Assembly (NCBI RefSeq): GCF_000143415.4
Contig: NW_003314275.1
Coordinates: forward strand, 2,416,052-2,480,051
DNA from: Selaginella moellendorffii
Lineage: Eukaryota; Streptophyta; Lycopodiopsida; Selaginellales; Selaginellaceae
Length of the DNA stretch: 64,000 nucleotides
Direction of reading: 5' to 3'
Position 1 is the first letter of the stretch. Each line of letters begins with the position of its first letter. The translations under genes were made by a program, and so were the position numbers. The notes below the pieces were generated by a model, which was given only the letters and a program-made list of their open reading frames with translations, was not told the DNA's origin and did no database searches. Shown in pieces: positions 31,436-42,544 of this stretch.

Positions 31436-34400
31436 ATGGCCTTTAGGGTTGGGGAAAAGGTTTACATTTTGAATGGTGGGAAGAGAGTTGCAAAAGGGAC
31501 CCTTGTGTCTATGGATCGGAACTTTGTTATACACTGTCAAAGGCTTGGGGAAGGCAATGCTGCTGTATCAGTAGAGACTGTCTTCGATGGGAATGTGGTC
31601 GCTATTGAACGAGGAGAGATGGTCATCGGGGTAAATGTTGTTGTTGCCTTGAAAAATCTTCAGAAGAAAGCAAATGTTGGGGACAGCACAAGTGCGACGC
31701 ATGTTCCCTCCGTGGATCTTAAGAACCGTGCTACATGGATTCAGGCGAAGGTGTTTCTAAACAACCCCAAGGGGGAGGTGGTAGCTGAGGGCTTAGCCAC
31801 AGTTGTCAATCCAAGAGATGCGGTTGCTAATCAAGAATTGGGCTGGGATGATATTGGAGTTGCGATTTTAGAGGTTGTTGACACAGAAGAAAACAGTCTG
31901 ACTATTGGAAGCATTGTGCGGTGGAAATTGAGGCACTTAGTGTTTGAGAATGTGAAGGATTCACAATCAAACACCACTACAACTGATGACAGAACATCTC
32001 TTCATGGGAAAAGAAAGTACACCTTCCTAAAGCGCAGCCAAAGGGATCTGAGCAACGAACCGAAAAGGCAGAAAATGGCGATGGAGGTTTGAATGGTCTC
32101 GACAGTTGCTTGTTGCAAGAGGAGGTGCTGTCAACATGCTGATTGGGATGCTATTGAAAAGGAGAGAGCAAGATACAAGACATTGTCCTGGAAGGCAGCT
32201 CGCAATTTTGTGTATGAGGCATTACGGTCATCTGTTGATGCTTCAGAACATCAGGTGGGGGGCATGGTCTTCCAGAGGGGTTTGGTCTGCATGAAGGCAT
32301 GGAGAATCATTTATGGAGTCCCTCGAACCACATTCTACAGAATCAAAATTGAGTTTGAGGAACAAAGGGTTCAACAGGCAGTCCATGGGAATGACGGTAC
32401 GCACAAAACCAGGGGTCATGTTGTATATGGAGAAGCAATCTTCAAGTGGTTTGTCGAGACATGTAGCGAGCAGCAACCACATAAAACCCGCCTCTTGGAA
32501 GATGGAACACGAGACACCCAACGAGTTCTCCCTTCCATATATACCAAGGGGGCCATATTGGAAGATGTGAATCGGGAACTCCAGAGTAATGGCTACAGGA
32601 AGCTGAGCCAATCTAGATTTAGTAGATTGTGGAGCAACAGGTTCAGGGATGTGAGTATAGGAAAGTACTCCAGCTTTTCAAAGTGTGACGAGTGCACTGC
32701 TATCAAAATGGCTTTGTCGAAGAATTCTTGCAGCGCTCAAGAGCGAGAGACGTTGGTTAGAAGGCGGCTCGACCACAACATCGAGCAGAGAATCTGCAGG
32801 ACTGCATATTATCATAACAGGATTCTCTCCATGGAGAGACCTGACTCTTACCTCTGCATCATCCACGACAAAATGGACCAGAAAAAGACGTGCTTACCTC
32901 GACTCAATCCTGCCCCCAAGGCAATATCTTCATCCATGCAGCTGCCTATGTCTCTGTTTGGCATAATCGCTCATGGGCATGGTGCCCAGAACTATGGGAA
33001 CTTCTTTGTACCTCTATGGGGTGGCGGGGGTGCAAACATGATGATTGCGTCCCTAGCAAAACACTTAAGGTCTCTGCAAAGTGCGCAGACTGAGCTGAAC
33101 GGCCAACCCTTGCATAAGGCCCTTGTCGATCGAACCCCATACAGGGTTCAGCTGGAGGAGGAGCAAAGGCTTGCAGTATCGCGTGGGGCCCCATGCCATC
33201 CCAGTGAATATGTTGGCCGTCAGATTGTAGGGTTATCACGTGAGGCCTCATGCCATTCCGACGAGGCTGGTCTCCTGGTGAATGCACAGCCTCATCCAAA
33301 CGAAGCAGAATCTCAAGGAAGTTCTTGCGACCGATGTGGCCTTCCACCCCATCTTCTGCTCCAAACAGACAATGCTGGCAGTGAGAACAAAAACATGTAC
33401 GTCTTCGCGTACTTGGCGATGCTTGTTGCCAAAGGCATATTTGAAACGGTTACACTTGGCTTTCTCATTGTTGGGCACACTCATGAAGACGTCGATGCCA
33501 TGTTCAGTCACCTGGCAGAGTCCCTCCGGCGATCCAATGTCCTCACCCTCCCACAACTCTACGATGAATTCCAAAATTGCATCAAAGGCATTGTTGAAGC
33601 TGCACTTCTGACAGAGGTTCCAGACTTTAAGGGGTTTGTAAGAGGCTACATCAGGGACGGATCCGAAACGCTGATTGGCCACTCCAAGCCTCTTCAGTTT
33701 CATTTCAGCATGTGTGACGGTGCTCCAGTGATGAGGTACAAGATGAGAGAATGGGACACAGTGTGGCTGCCAGTGGACGGCATTGAACTCTTCAAGAGAG
33801 ATCCCATAACTGGGGAACCTATGATTCCTCAGGGTTCCCCACGGCCGATGCACCCGGATGGACTCAAAGACCAGGAAAGTATAGTGGCCGGGATTAGACA
33901 GCATATTGCCTTCTGGAAGAGGGGGTTGGTGTTTGGTGGAGAATCCTATTTTCAGAGGTGCAAGCCTTTGCTTGAATACTGGGAGAAGATTATATCTGCT
34001 ATCCAAAATGGGCCGGTTGTATATGAAGAATTGAAAGAGTCCTTTTGGCCAGAACCCAAAGCACCAGATAGTAGCGGAACAATGTCCTCTGGAAATGCAG
34101 TGACAGATAACGATGTTGAGGATCACTATTGTGGGCCGAGGAACAAGAAGCCGGATTCAGCATTCAATCCAGTACAGGTCTGCAAAGGAATGGTCATGCT
34201 TGTCAGACCCAGTAATAAAAAACAAATGATATGGGTGGGGCGCTGCATCACTGATGCAGAGGAGGACGCGGAAACTAACTCCTTCAATGTAACTGTGGAG
34301 TGGTTCAAGCCAAGTTCCGGATATACGAAGGATTGCCTAGAAAAGAGATGGGTGCTGAATCCAAGGGATCCCAGCATGAGCATATCGGTGGATAATGTTG

Positions 34401-34577
34401 TGCATGGTTGGATGCGAAAGCAGAGTGCCACCATCACCTTGCCAGACCATGCAAGAGATGCAACAAGAGCATTCATAACCCGGGTTCAAGGTGAGATTCA
34501 TTAATATTCCTTTACTAAGTTTCTAATGTATTTTATTTCAAGGTGAACAATCCGAATCTGAATCAGAGGAGGCGTGA
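31436..34577 (+). CDS. DUF7869-type DDE-like transposase with DUF8039-like N-terminus (one in-frame TGA)
   Basis: The ATG at 31436 opens a frame to a TGA at 32090-32092. The same frame reopens at once (ATG at 32093) and runs to 34490; intron 34491-34542 then leads to a short acidic tail (GEQSESESEEA) ending at 34577. Residues 1-218 show two related beta-rich units (VAKGTLVSMDRNFVIH and VAEGLATVVNPRD), resembling DUF8039 seen beside plant transposons. In the second part, counting from 32093, KCDEC (198-202) is a possible zinc site; MDQKK with D262, LLQTDNAGSENKN with D426, and GHTHEDVDAMFS (461-472) match the DUF7869 family and fit an RNase H-like acidic triad. The TGA could be a CGA-to-TGA mutation. 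Two palindrome copies are read in frame at residues about 361-386. Dicistronic use of the two frames is the less likely reading. Confidence 0.82.
34491..34542 (+). other. 52-nt intron near the transposase C-terminus
   Basis: Donor GTGAGA, acceptor TTTCAAG. Without splicing the frame ends after GEIH; with splicing it ends in a Ser/Glu tail at 34577, immediately against a palindrome half copy. Confidence 0.65.
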
Positions 34578-34784
34578 TGGCATGTGGCCTGAGATGATGT
34601 GACATATGCATTTACCAATCACACGTGCATAAATCTAATAATATGGCGTGTGGCCCATATTAATGGCACATAAACCCATATTGTGGGCTTATGTGCTTTA
34701 TGTACCATCATTCCCTTGCAGCGTGTGTGTTGGTTTCCTTTTATAACACAACGAACTCCATATTTTAGGGTGAAGAGTGTTCTC

Positions 34785-35042
34785 ATGGCAAGCACAAAAT
34801 CTGTAAGTGAGGCAAAAAAGGAGACGGAGAAGGAGATAGGTGAAGATGTAGAATATATAAGTCTTCCAAACTCCCCATACTATACTCCAGGTGATTATTT
34901 TTCTGAACAAACGGCAACATTAACAACTATTGAGAACGCCCCAGTAACGTCAGAGACAACAATCCAAAGCAAAACAACTGACCCGGAGAAGGATGATAGT
35001 ACCGCTGAGAGTACCAAAAAGGAGGTGTCCACTAGCACTTAG
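34785..35042 (+). CDS. Small acidic Ser/Thr-rich ORF, possible terminal exon
   Basis: 85 codons from ATG 34785 (MASTKSVSEAKKETEKE) to the stop at 35042, rich in Glu, Thr and Ser, with no domain I recognise. An acceptor-like TATTTTAG lies 17 bases upstream, so it may be an alternative last exon of the transposase gene. It lies between palindrome half copies (34643) and a full copy (35050). Confidence 0.4.
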   Translation: MASTKSVSEAKKETEKEIGEDVEYISLPNSPYYTPGDYFSEQTATLTTIENAPVTSETTIQSKTTDPEKDDSTAESTKKEVSTST

Positions 35043-35679
35043 GCTTATAATGGCGTGTGCCCTCATGCCATTTACTTGATCACCAAATACCTTTTTCCCT
35101 TTGCACTAGTATATCTTAATACCGGTCTGAGAAATAGAATGGCATGTGCCCTCAGGCCTTTTACTAAATCACCTTTGAAAGAAATGCAAGCCTCTATGTC
35201 GTAAAAAAAAAGGTACTAGAGAAATTCCTTAATAATATGAATGTTATTTAGTTTCATGAAAATACACTAAGGGTCAAATGAGTTAAATGACTTCTCCAGA
35301 CTAGCAATGCCTCTTGCTACACCTTCACAATTAGATTCATTAGAAAAAGATAACATTGAATAATATCTAAATGTTCTCACCATTAAGTTATATGTCTGGC
35401 TAATAGGAATGACGTTCATCTTGGAAAGCTCACCACACGCTCAATGAACAAACAAATAGTGTGTGCGCGCATGCCATCGCTCTTCTTTAGCTTCAAATTC
35501 GGCTTGTTCACCTTGACAATGAGATTTATTATACAACCAGATGGACACAGTCTGGACATAAAGTCACCGCGCTAGTCACCATGCCCTAGATATGTCTAGC
35601 CCCTGGACAAAAAACATATAATTTCACGTCATTTTCAAATACTTGAAAATTTGTACCTAGTCCCATTTTACTGAATAAA
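35043..35679. other. Right subterminal region of transposon
   Basis: Non-coding, with palindrome copies at 35050, 35139 and 35456. I see no gene; a poly-A run at 35203-35211 is present. Confidence 0.6.
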
Positions 35680-35703
35680 TCCCACTTTAACGAAATAGAG
35701 CTT
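35680..35703 (-). repeat. Right terminal inverted repeat
   Basis: Exact inverted copy of 23211-23234, followed by four T and CCCAATTAG, which restores the R sequence seen at 5705 onward. Confidence 0.92.
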
Positions 35704-38690
35704 TTTTCCCAATTAGTAGGCTATTTGGGGTTAAATTTCTTTGGGTATTAGGTTGGGTGACCTTATGAGAAGTTCAAATTTAATGATGATGTAGTGACAA
35801 TGGAGATGAGGATAAAGAAGCTCTGAATCAAACTCATATTCCACCATTTGATAACCAAGATCAAGCTCTAGTTTCACTACCAAACAATCATAAAATGGTA
35901 GCTTTTTTATTCATATGACTCTTCTATAGGTTTGTCTTGTTTTCCCAATAACACATTGAGGCATTGTGGGTGTCTTCATTGGCTTCTATAGTAGATTGCT
36001 GACATCTTTCACAAAAGAAGACATGAACATGGAAATACAACACTAGTTCGACCATTAGTGTTGAAAGATATAAAAGCCCTTGCAAACTTCATTCTCTTCA
36101 ACTTTCCAAATAGTCTTCAAATATTGATAGGAAAGTCAAGGACTAGAAACTTTCTCACACTCGACCACCTGTGTGATATATTCTTCTTGTTATAAACATT
36201 TTTACTTGAAGTTAACTATGTCATTTTTATCTTACTAAACGACCCCAACTGGATGTATGAAGCAAAGGTTTATTTCAAGTCATTTTCCTTCGAATGCATC
36301 ATGGATCCTATTGGCATTGATATTAGGGGCATTCAAAGTAAGCCTAAAAAGATGAGTAGGTATTTCATATTTTATCTAATTTCTAAACTTTCTCATTTTC
36401 CAAGTTATGATGTGGACTGTTGCGAAAGTGACTTCAGGTATTAAAAGTTATCTATCGGCTAGTTTTTTTGGATATTCTTTCTTTATTGCCACGACGGCAA
36501 GCAGTATTGCTAAACCTTTTTTTTCAGTCTTCGCCTAAGCTAATTAGGAAACTGGTCTTTACGTATGCACTTGACCAGATGAGCATCAGGATGGAATTCC
36601 TAAGTGCTATTAGTTAAACATACTTGACTTTGTTAGAGAAACTCATTCATTGACTTGCACTTACTAATGTTGGGAACCCTCGTAAAATTTTGCTTAGTCC
36701 CTCAATATTTGCCAAATGATAGTTTACCATGTCTGCCAAACACCCTCACTATCATATGCCTTCTGTTAGTACTATTCGGTTCCAAATGCTATTTATAGAA
36801 AGTGTGGTTNNNNNNNNNNNNNNNNNNNNNNNNNNNNNNNNNNNNNNNNNNNNNNNNNNNNNNNNNNNNNNNNNNNNNNNNNNNNNNNNNNNNNNNNNNN
36901 NNNNNNNNNNNNNNNNNNNNNNNNNNNNNNNNNNNNNNNNNNNNNNNNNNNNNNNNNNNNNNNNNNNNNNNNNNNNNNNNNNNNNNNNNNNNNNNNNNNN
37001 NNNNNNNNNNNNNNNNNNNNNNNNNNNNNNNNNNNNNNNNNNNNNNNNNNNNNNNNNNNNNNNNNNNNNNNNNNNNNNNNNNNNNNNNNNNNNNNNNNNN
37101 NNNNNNNNNNNNNNNNNNNNNNNNNNNNNNNNNNNNNNNNNNNNNNNNNNNNNNNNNNNNNNNNNNNNNNNNNNNNNNNNNNNNNNNNNNNNNNNNNNNN
37201 NNNNNNNNNNNNNNNNNNNNNNNNNNNNNNNNNNNNNNNNNNNNNNNNNNNNNNNNNNNNNNNNNNNNNNNNNNNNNNNNNNNNNNNNNNNNNNNNNNNN
37301 NNNNNNNNNNNNNNNNNNNNNNNNNNNNNNNNNNNNNNNNNNNNNNNNNNNNNNNNNNNNNNNNNNNNNNNNNNNNNNNNNNNNNNNNNNNNNNNNNNNN
37401 NNNNNNNNNNNNNNNNNNNNNNNNNNNNNNNNNNNNNNNNNNNNNNNNNNNNNNNNNNNNNNNNNNNNNNNNNNNNNNNNNNNNNNNNNNNNNNNNNNNN
37501 NNNNNNNNNNNNNNNNNNNNNNNNNNNNNNNNNNNNNNNNNNNNNNNNNNNNNNNNNNNNNNNNNNNNNNNNNNTAGTGGGTAGTTAGTCTGGCCGACTA
37601 ACTAAGGCATATTTAACTCTTATTTGCATGCGTATCTTTGTTTTGCATCCAACTTGGGTCTAAGTCCAAGTTCCATACCATGCTAATTAGTGAAATACCT
37701 ATATCTTTACGTTAAGCCACTGGTATATTGAAATAGTGTCAAACTTTATTTGGGTCCATTTTGCATGCTAATCTTGGTATTAAAATGTTGAATGCTCTAA
37801 GACTATTCCTACATCACTCCATGCTCCTGTCTCTTCACTTTTTGGGCTGAATGCTCAAAAATCACACCATACTCCAATTCTTTCACTCATTAGCTGCAAG
37901 TTTGGGAGTTTAGCTCCATATCTTCATTCAGTGGCCCAATGAGTGGCTTTAAAACTCGAGTTCCACTTTGTTGTCCATTGGATATGTGATATATAGCATA
38001 TGGCATATAGAGGGTTTAGATTCCACTTTGTGGTTATTCTATGATAAATCACCATAAAATAAAGGGTGAAAACCACGTGTGTTACATGGACATATCATGC
38101 CTTTTACAAAAACATGCATAACAAGTTTCATGATAGTGAGTATGTAATATGCATTTTGCCTAGGTATGATAGTTCTATTGACATCATAAGGAATATCACA
38201 AATGATTTTTTATGTGTGCAAAACCATTGTCTTTCAAGTGTGAATTTAGTGTATAAGTTTGCAAAAAAAAAAACCTTTTGGAACTTGACAATAGGATGTA
38301 GTAGGGGGATGCTAGTAATGGTTAAAGTTTGTGGGAGTTACTTTATAATAGACATAATATTGGTTCTGGGATCAAGTGTAATGTGTTTAATTTAAAATCA
38401 AATATATGACTAATGCTCTCTAAAGGTATATGCATTGGTAAGTTATTCATTAGAGAGGGGTTGTTTTTTTCAAGAGATCTTAAAGGAGCTCCCTTTGTAA
38501 CCTTCAACATTGATTGTTACCGGAGATTTTAATTTTATCAAAGACAAATAAAACATTTTTATTTGTCACCGAATTTATGTCATAATAATGAGAAACTAAA
38601 TATTGCTATAGAATATAAAGACTTCTTGGATCACTGTTTTGTTAACAACATTAATCCTTAAAGATGTGGAATCAAGAAGCCTACATTATC
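35704..38690 (+). repeat. Repeat R copy 2, right part
   Basis: It matches 5705 to about 8148 closely (for example the short frame 36253-36444 against 6261-6467), with an assembly gap inside. Similarity ends near 38688, where an unrelated AT-rich stretch begins. Confidence 0.88.
36810..37574. other. Assembly gap (765 N)
   Basis: The flanks match R copy 1 at about 6829 and 7053, where only about 225 bases lie between. The gap therefore has an arbitrary length or hides extra sequence. It produces spurious all-X frames. Confidence 0.95.
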
Positions 38691-39980
38691 AAAAAAACAA
38701 TTTGAAAACACATACACTAATTATTGTATAAAAGAAAGCTAGGAAGTTAACAAATTCATGGTTAAAATAACCAGTGAGCTCCATGAAAAAAACATAGACT
38801 AAGTGAAGGAGAAGATCTAATAAAATATAAGTCATTAAAAGGGATATAAAAGCTATCAAAATATTGATCAAGCAACAACAAAAAAGTTCTACATTTTAAA
38901 CCTAACTATCAAAAATAAAGGAGTAATTGTTTACTTTAGAAGCAGAAAAAATGGAGGCATTAATTAAATTTAGATATTTAAAATGGTTTATAGTGAAAAC
39001 TTGTTCTATAAGGACTTTTACAAGTCAATACATCTCTTTTATGGATGATTATGATATGATGCACATAAGCCTCCAAAAAATGCACAAGATAATGAAATAT
39101 TATTAATAGCTATTTAAAACAAACCCTTGAATTAAAAACATTAGGATTGGATTGGGCCAGAGTTATTACACATATGGAATAATATGATAGCAATTGGAAG
39201 ATGGCCACATTGAGCAATTGTTAAGATTATATCACTTATACACAAACATGGTGATACAACTCTTATCAGGAGGCTAGAAATGGCACAACATTGACAATTT
39301 TTAACCTTAATAATCAATATTTATAAATTGAATTAAGTTTAGTTATAATTTATATTGCTTAACTTCCTTTTGTGTTTCCTTTTCATCATTTTCTTGTAAT
39401 CAAACTCTATTGAGATTGATTGAGATAAGGGGATTGCCATTAGCAATAACCTTATCTCAATTATAGTTATTACATGGATTTACAAGATCATGTTTTTTAT
39501 ATCAAAACTGATAAATAAGTATATATATATTTTTAAAAAGGATGCAAACAAGAAGTATATTACAAAATTTAGAAAATATTGTTGTTCTTCATGTTACCAT
39601 CATTTTATATGAAACTAAAAATTTAACTTATAATTTTTTAAAATAATATAAAACTAAAGTATTTTATTACTTTCATTTTGAATAAATATATTTAAAATTT
39701 TTAAATTTTCTTTTATCATCTACATATCAGAAATATTTCGAAATAAATATTTAGATAAATATGTAAAAGGTTGGATGCTTGACGGTAGATTAGCATCAAT
39801 CCTACTCAACACCTGATACTTAAGCTCAAGATGGCAAAACTTAAAAAACAATTTACAGATAAGAGATGACTTTATCACTATTTTATGCTTTAGTGAAATT
39901 TCCTGCAATCTTTGCAACTTAGGTTCAACTTAAATTTCAGCAGATTGACCTAGGTCATGGATTGCATGCCTCTCCTGGGG
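38691..39980. other. AT-rich stretch without recognised genes
   Basis: Only short frames occur (up to 65 codons). Text near 39385-39420 (TTTTCTTGTAATCAAACTC) resembles the R/pseudogene boundary at 55388, so part is a diverged R relative. Confidence 0.5.
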
Positions 39981-40479
39981 ACTCTTGCTCTTCATTACAA
40001 ATGTAGTTCTTCAACCACAAAAAACCTGAGCGATTCTCCAGGTTTGTTGTAAAACCACCTGAATTCTATGTTCTCTTCCTTGGCAGTGCTGGAGTTATTC
40101 CACTGCATATCCAGCCGACACGAAGCTATCTCGACCTGGAGCACATCTCCATGGCGGTTCCCTTCATGACCTATGCACTAACATCATCCAAAGAATGTCT
40201 ACCCTCTTATAACACTCTCCCGTACGTTTCGTATTTGGCGACTGACTGGGGAAAGCACGTCCCAAGTGCGCAGATACTAAGAGATTCAGTGTTGATGGAG
40301 TGCACTCTCAAGGGGCGAATGAGTCTCAATCCCAAGTGATTGGAGGTCCAAAGTCAAAGATTCTGAGGTAGCATCGATGTTCAAGCTCCGAGGCAATGGT
40401 ATGAAAGAAAGACAATAAGCACAGAAAGGCATCACACAAATTTCCCCGTGTCTCATCCATCCTTGAAGCAGCCCGTCAT

Positions 40480-40920
40480 AGGCAGTCGATTGACAAGCCG
40501 AAAGGACCAAGCGACTTGGCCAACTGTCGACGAGAACCAACCGCCATGAAACTTTCCAACGCCAGAGAGACCAAGCGCTTTGGCCATCCCCAGTGAAAGA
40601 TTGTTAACGACAGGCCACAACTAGACGAACGAGACCACGGAACAAGAAAACATAGAAAGCAGTTCAAATGTAACAACTCTGCTAGCCAATACGAATTAGT
40701 GCCAGCACGAGAAAGTACCTGATAAGGACCAATCCAAGAAGGCTGGAACTTGGCAAAGTGATGCACAGCCGTATCAAGTCGCCACACAAGACGAATTTAC
40801 GAATATAAGACTGAAAGCGCTGGTTAAACTGCCGCAGCGATTCTGGTGGTTGTTGTCCAATGAGATCAAGCTCGTCCTTGCTCTCCAGAACTTCAAACCT
40901 CGTCACAAAAAGTTTGGTCA
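40480..40920 (-). pseudogene. Integrase C-terminal (GPY/F-like) remnant, D1
   Basis: On the minus strand: TRFEVLESKDELDLIG, then LRQFNQRFQSYIRKFV, then in another frame VWRLDTAVHHFAKF and PSWIGPYQVLSRAGTNSYWL. The WIGPYQV stretch is the GPY/F module of gypsy-type integrases. A deletion removes the following segment that D2 keeps. It is a scrap of an old LTR element unrelated in detail to the chromovirus above. Confidence 0.55.
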
Positions 40921-41479
40921 GTGAGTCGAGAAGTCAAGAAAGAAAGACTTAAACAGGATGATAGCCACTGTGTGCGCATCCAAGGCTCTCAAATTCTGCC
41001 CAAGAACTGTTGTCCCAGCCATGGTTTTGGGTTTTCTCAGTCCAGGACATCACACCCTCCCCCCAGGGGCATCCTGGATGCATGCGAAGCAGAATTTCCT
41101 CTTTTCCTACCAAGGACACGACCCCAAATCACGAACGATCCCCACATCATGACCCATACCTCCCAACCTTGAGCTCGTTCCCGGCGGTAGCAGAAAAGCG
41201 ACCAGGTGATGTGCCAAATGCCTCATTTATTGGAAAATGGGGTACAAAAGGAATGCCTACCCTAAACTCTTTCTCTCTCTAGTCCAGATCACCCCGTACA
41301 TTTTCCGTACGTTCTAGAAAGCCAACCAGTCCAAAGTTGTGGGAACAGCTGTTTAGCTGGTACCTCCGTTTGCTGATGGTAGCAACTGCCATTTCCTATG
41401 CTGTTCTTGGGAGAAATGCACGATACACTATTAGTACCACTCAATGGAGTGAACATGATGATAGCTGATTGGAAAATCT

Positions 41480-42425
41480 GCATCAACATCGGTTCGAATT
41501 ATAGTTAGCGAAGAGATAGCAGACTATTTGTATGCCAGTGTTGGGATCAACCAGTGGAACCTGTTCTTGACAATGATAATGAAGGGAAAAAAATAGACCA
41601 ATAGGTTACCTGTGTTGAACCCGAGATTTGCTTGAGCTTGGAGCAATTAAGTGACCCTTTGCCCGTGTAAGGAAGTTCCAGGTCGCACAGGGCTTCTCTT
41701 AGCAGCCTTGCAAACTACCAAAAACTTTTAGAATTCTTTGAAAACAAAGCACTTTACATGGTTGTTCGAGTAGAGCTCAAGTAGCTTCTGTGGAGGATTT
41801 GGCAATGCTCCATTCCACAGTGACATGCCTCCCCCTGCTCGTATTATTGTCAGCACCCAGCCAGTGACTAAAGTGCTGGAACACACTATGATGAAATACC
41901 GAAGAGTTTACACTTCAATAAAACTTCTTACCTTTCTAAAATCCCGAATGTTGGCTTGCTTCTCTCACCATATTCCTGGAACAAGTAGTTGACAATATCG
42001 GCTGCCAGAGGCATTCATGCAAGCTGATTGTGATGGAAAGAAAACAAGAAAGTTACTCACAGCTCTCGTACATTGACATGCCGGTGTTTGGATCCAAGAG
42101 AAATGGAAACCTGTCATATTCGATGAGAATTTGTTACAGACAAGAGTGTATCACTTACTGCTCTTTGCCTCCAGACGATTTCACAAACGCACGATGGACT
42201 CGAGATCCTTTGGGGCACGGATACAACTACACAAAAATTAAAAAAGTTTCCATCTGCAACTTCTGCGAGACACTACCTTGGCAGAAAGATCGTGCTTCTC
42301 TCACTCGTCTACAGAAGGGACAGGCCTCTATATACAAACAAGAAAAATCAACAAACAACTGCAATACAAGAGTTTAAGCTTACCGAATTTGTAGAGCTTG
42401 AAGAGCTCAAGTTGAAGGTACGATC
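41480..42425 (-). pseudogene. Thioredoxin/GST_N-fold protein pseudogene, D1
   Basis: Exon remnants on the minus strand match a plant two-domain thioredoxin-like (GST_N_3) family: LQLELFKLYEF near 42400, DIVNYLFQEYGERSKP near 41970, then TGWVLTIIRAGGGMSLWNG and PPQKLLELYSN near 41780-41870, REALCDLELPYTGKGS near 41680, and VPLVDPNTGIQ near 41550. Short introns (46 and 43 nt) separate some exons. Compared with D2, 12 bases are missing after LELPY. No start, CPFC motif or continuous frame survives. Confidence 0.75.
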
Positions 42426-42544
42426 TGTGTCTTGACGTTCTCTCCCAAGGCGGCCTTGCCAAGCTTCCAATTCCCCAAGACAGAAGATGTTTGATGGCAG
42501 AAAAAAAAGATAATTACATACCCATATACCTGTTTTTGATAGTA

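Larger units (their letters stand above)
23597..35477. repeat. Dispersed 22-bp palindrome family
   Basis: Arms ATGGCATG and CATGCCAT flank a 6-base centre, best AGGCCT or TGGCCT; the best form is its own reverse complement. Starts read by eye: 23597, 24674, 24749, 25964, 26155, 26296, 27768, 29045, 29105, 29182, 29907, 30042, 30270, 30342, 30957, 31055, 31125, 31226, 31262, 31332, 33178, 33235, 34577, 34643, 35050, 35139, 35456, plus partials near 23308 and 23644. The commonest change is CATG to CGTG in one arm. None was noticed outside the transposon. Confidence 0.93.
23211..35703. mobile_element. 12.5-kb two-gene DNA transposon with palindrome array
   Basis: The ends are perfect 24-bp inverted repeats beginning AAGCTCTATTTC. 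The uninterrupted target is visible at 5701-5712 (G, six T, CCC) and inverted near 53455. The occupied site has six T on the left and four on the right of the inverted repeats, so the target duplication works out as TTTT, with the caution that a homopolymer is involved. Inside are a plus-strand DUF7869 transposase gene, a divergent minus-strand ParB/methyltransferase-like/HAD gene, and about thirty copies of one palindrome. It does not match the signatures of hAT, Mutator, CACTA, PIF or Tc1 elements. Confidence 0.88.
39981..42525. repeat. Segmental duplicate D1 of decayed gene segment
   Basis: It matches 55436-58345 in the same orientation through most of its length. Differences: D1 has extra bases near 40040-40130, lacks 56108-56463 of D2, and has small indels. 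It ends at about 42525, where LINE sequence starts. It holds the integrase and thioredoxin-fold pseudogenes below. Confidence 0.88.

Noticed and set aside
31436-34490. Two separate genes at 31436-32092 and 32093 onward
   Set aside because: They share one frame with only a TGA between them and no spacer; a nonsense change in one gene is simpler, though two products are not excluded.
23597-35477. CRISPR-like array made of the repeated 22-mer
   Set aside because: Spacing is irregular (about 36 to over 1,000 bases), spacers are not uniform, copies lie in introns and exons, and the genome is eukaryotic.
23211-35703. Assignment of the transposon to Kolobok or piggyBac because TTAA appears at the left junction
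   Set aside because: The right junction has no TTAA and the duplicated bases work out as TTTT.
36729-37584. Frames of about 260-282 residues
   Set aside because: They consist of X from the run of N.
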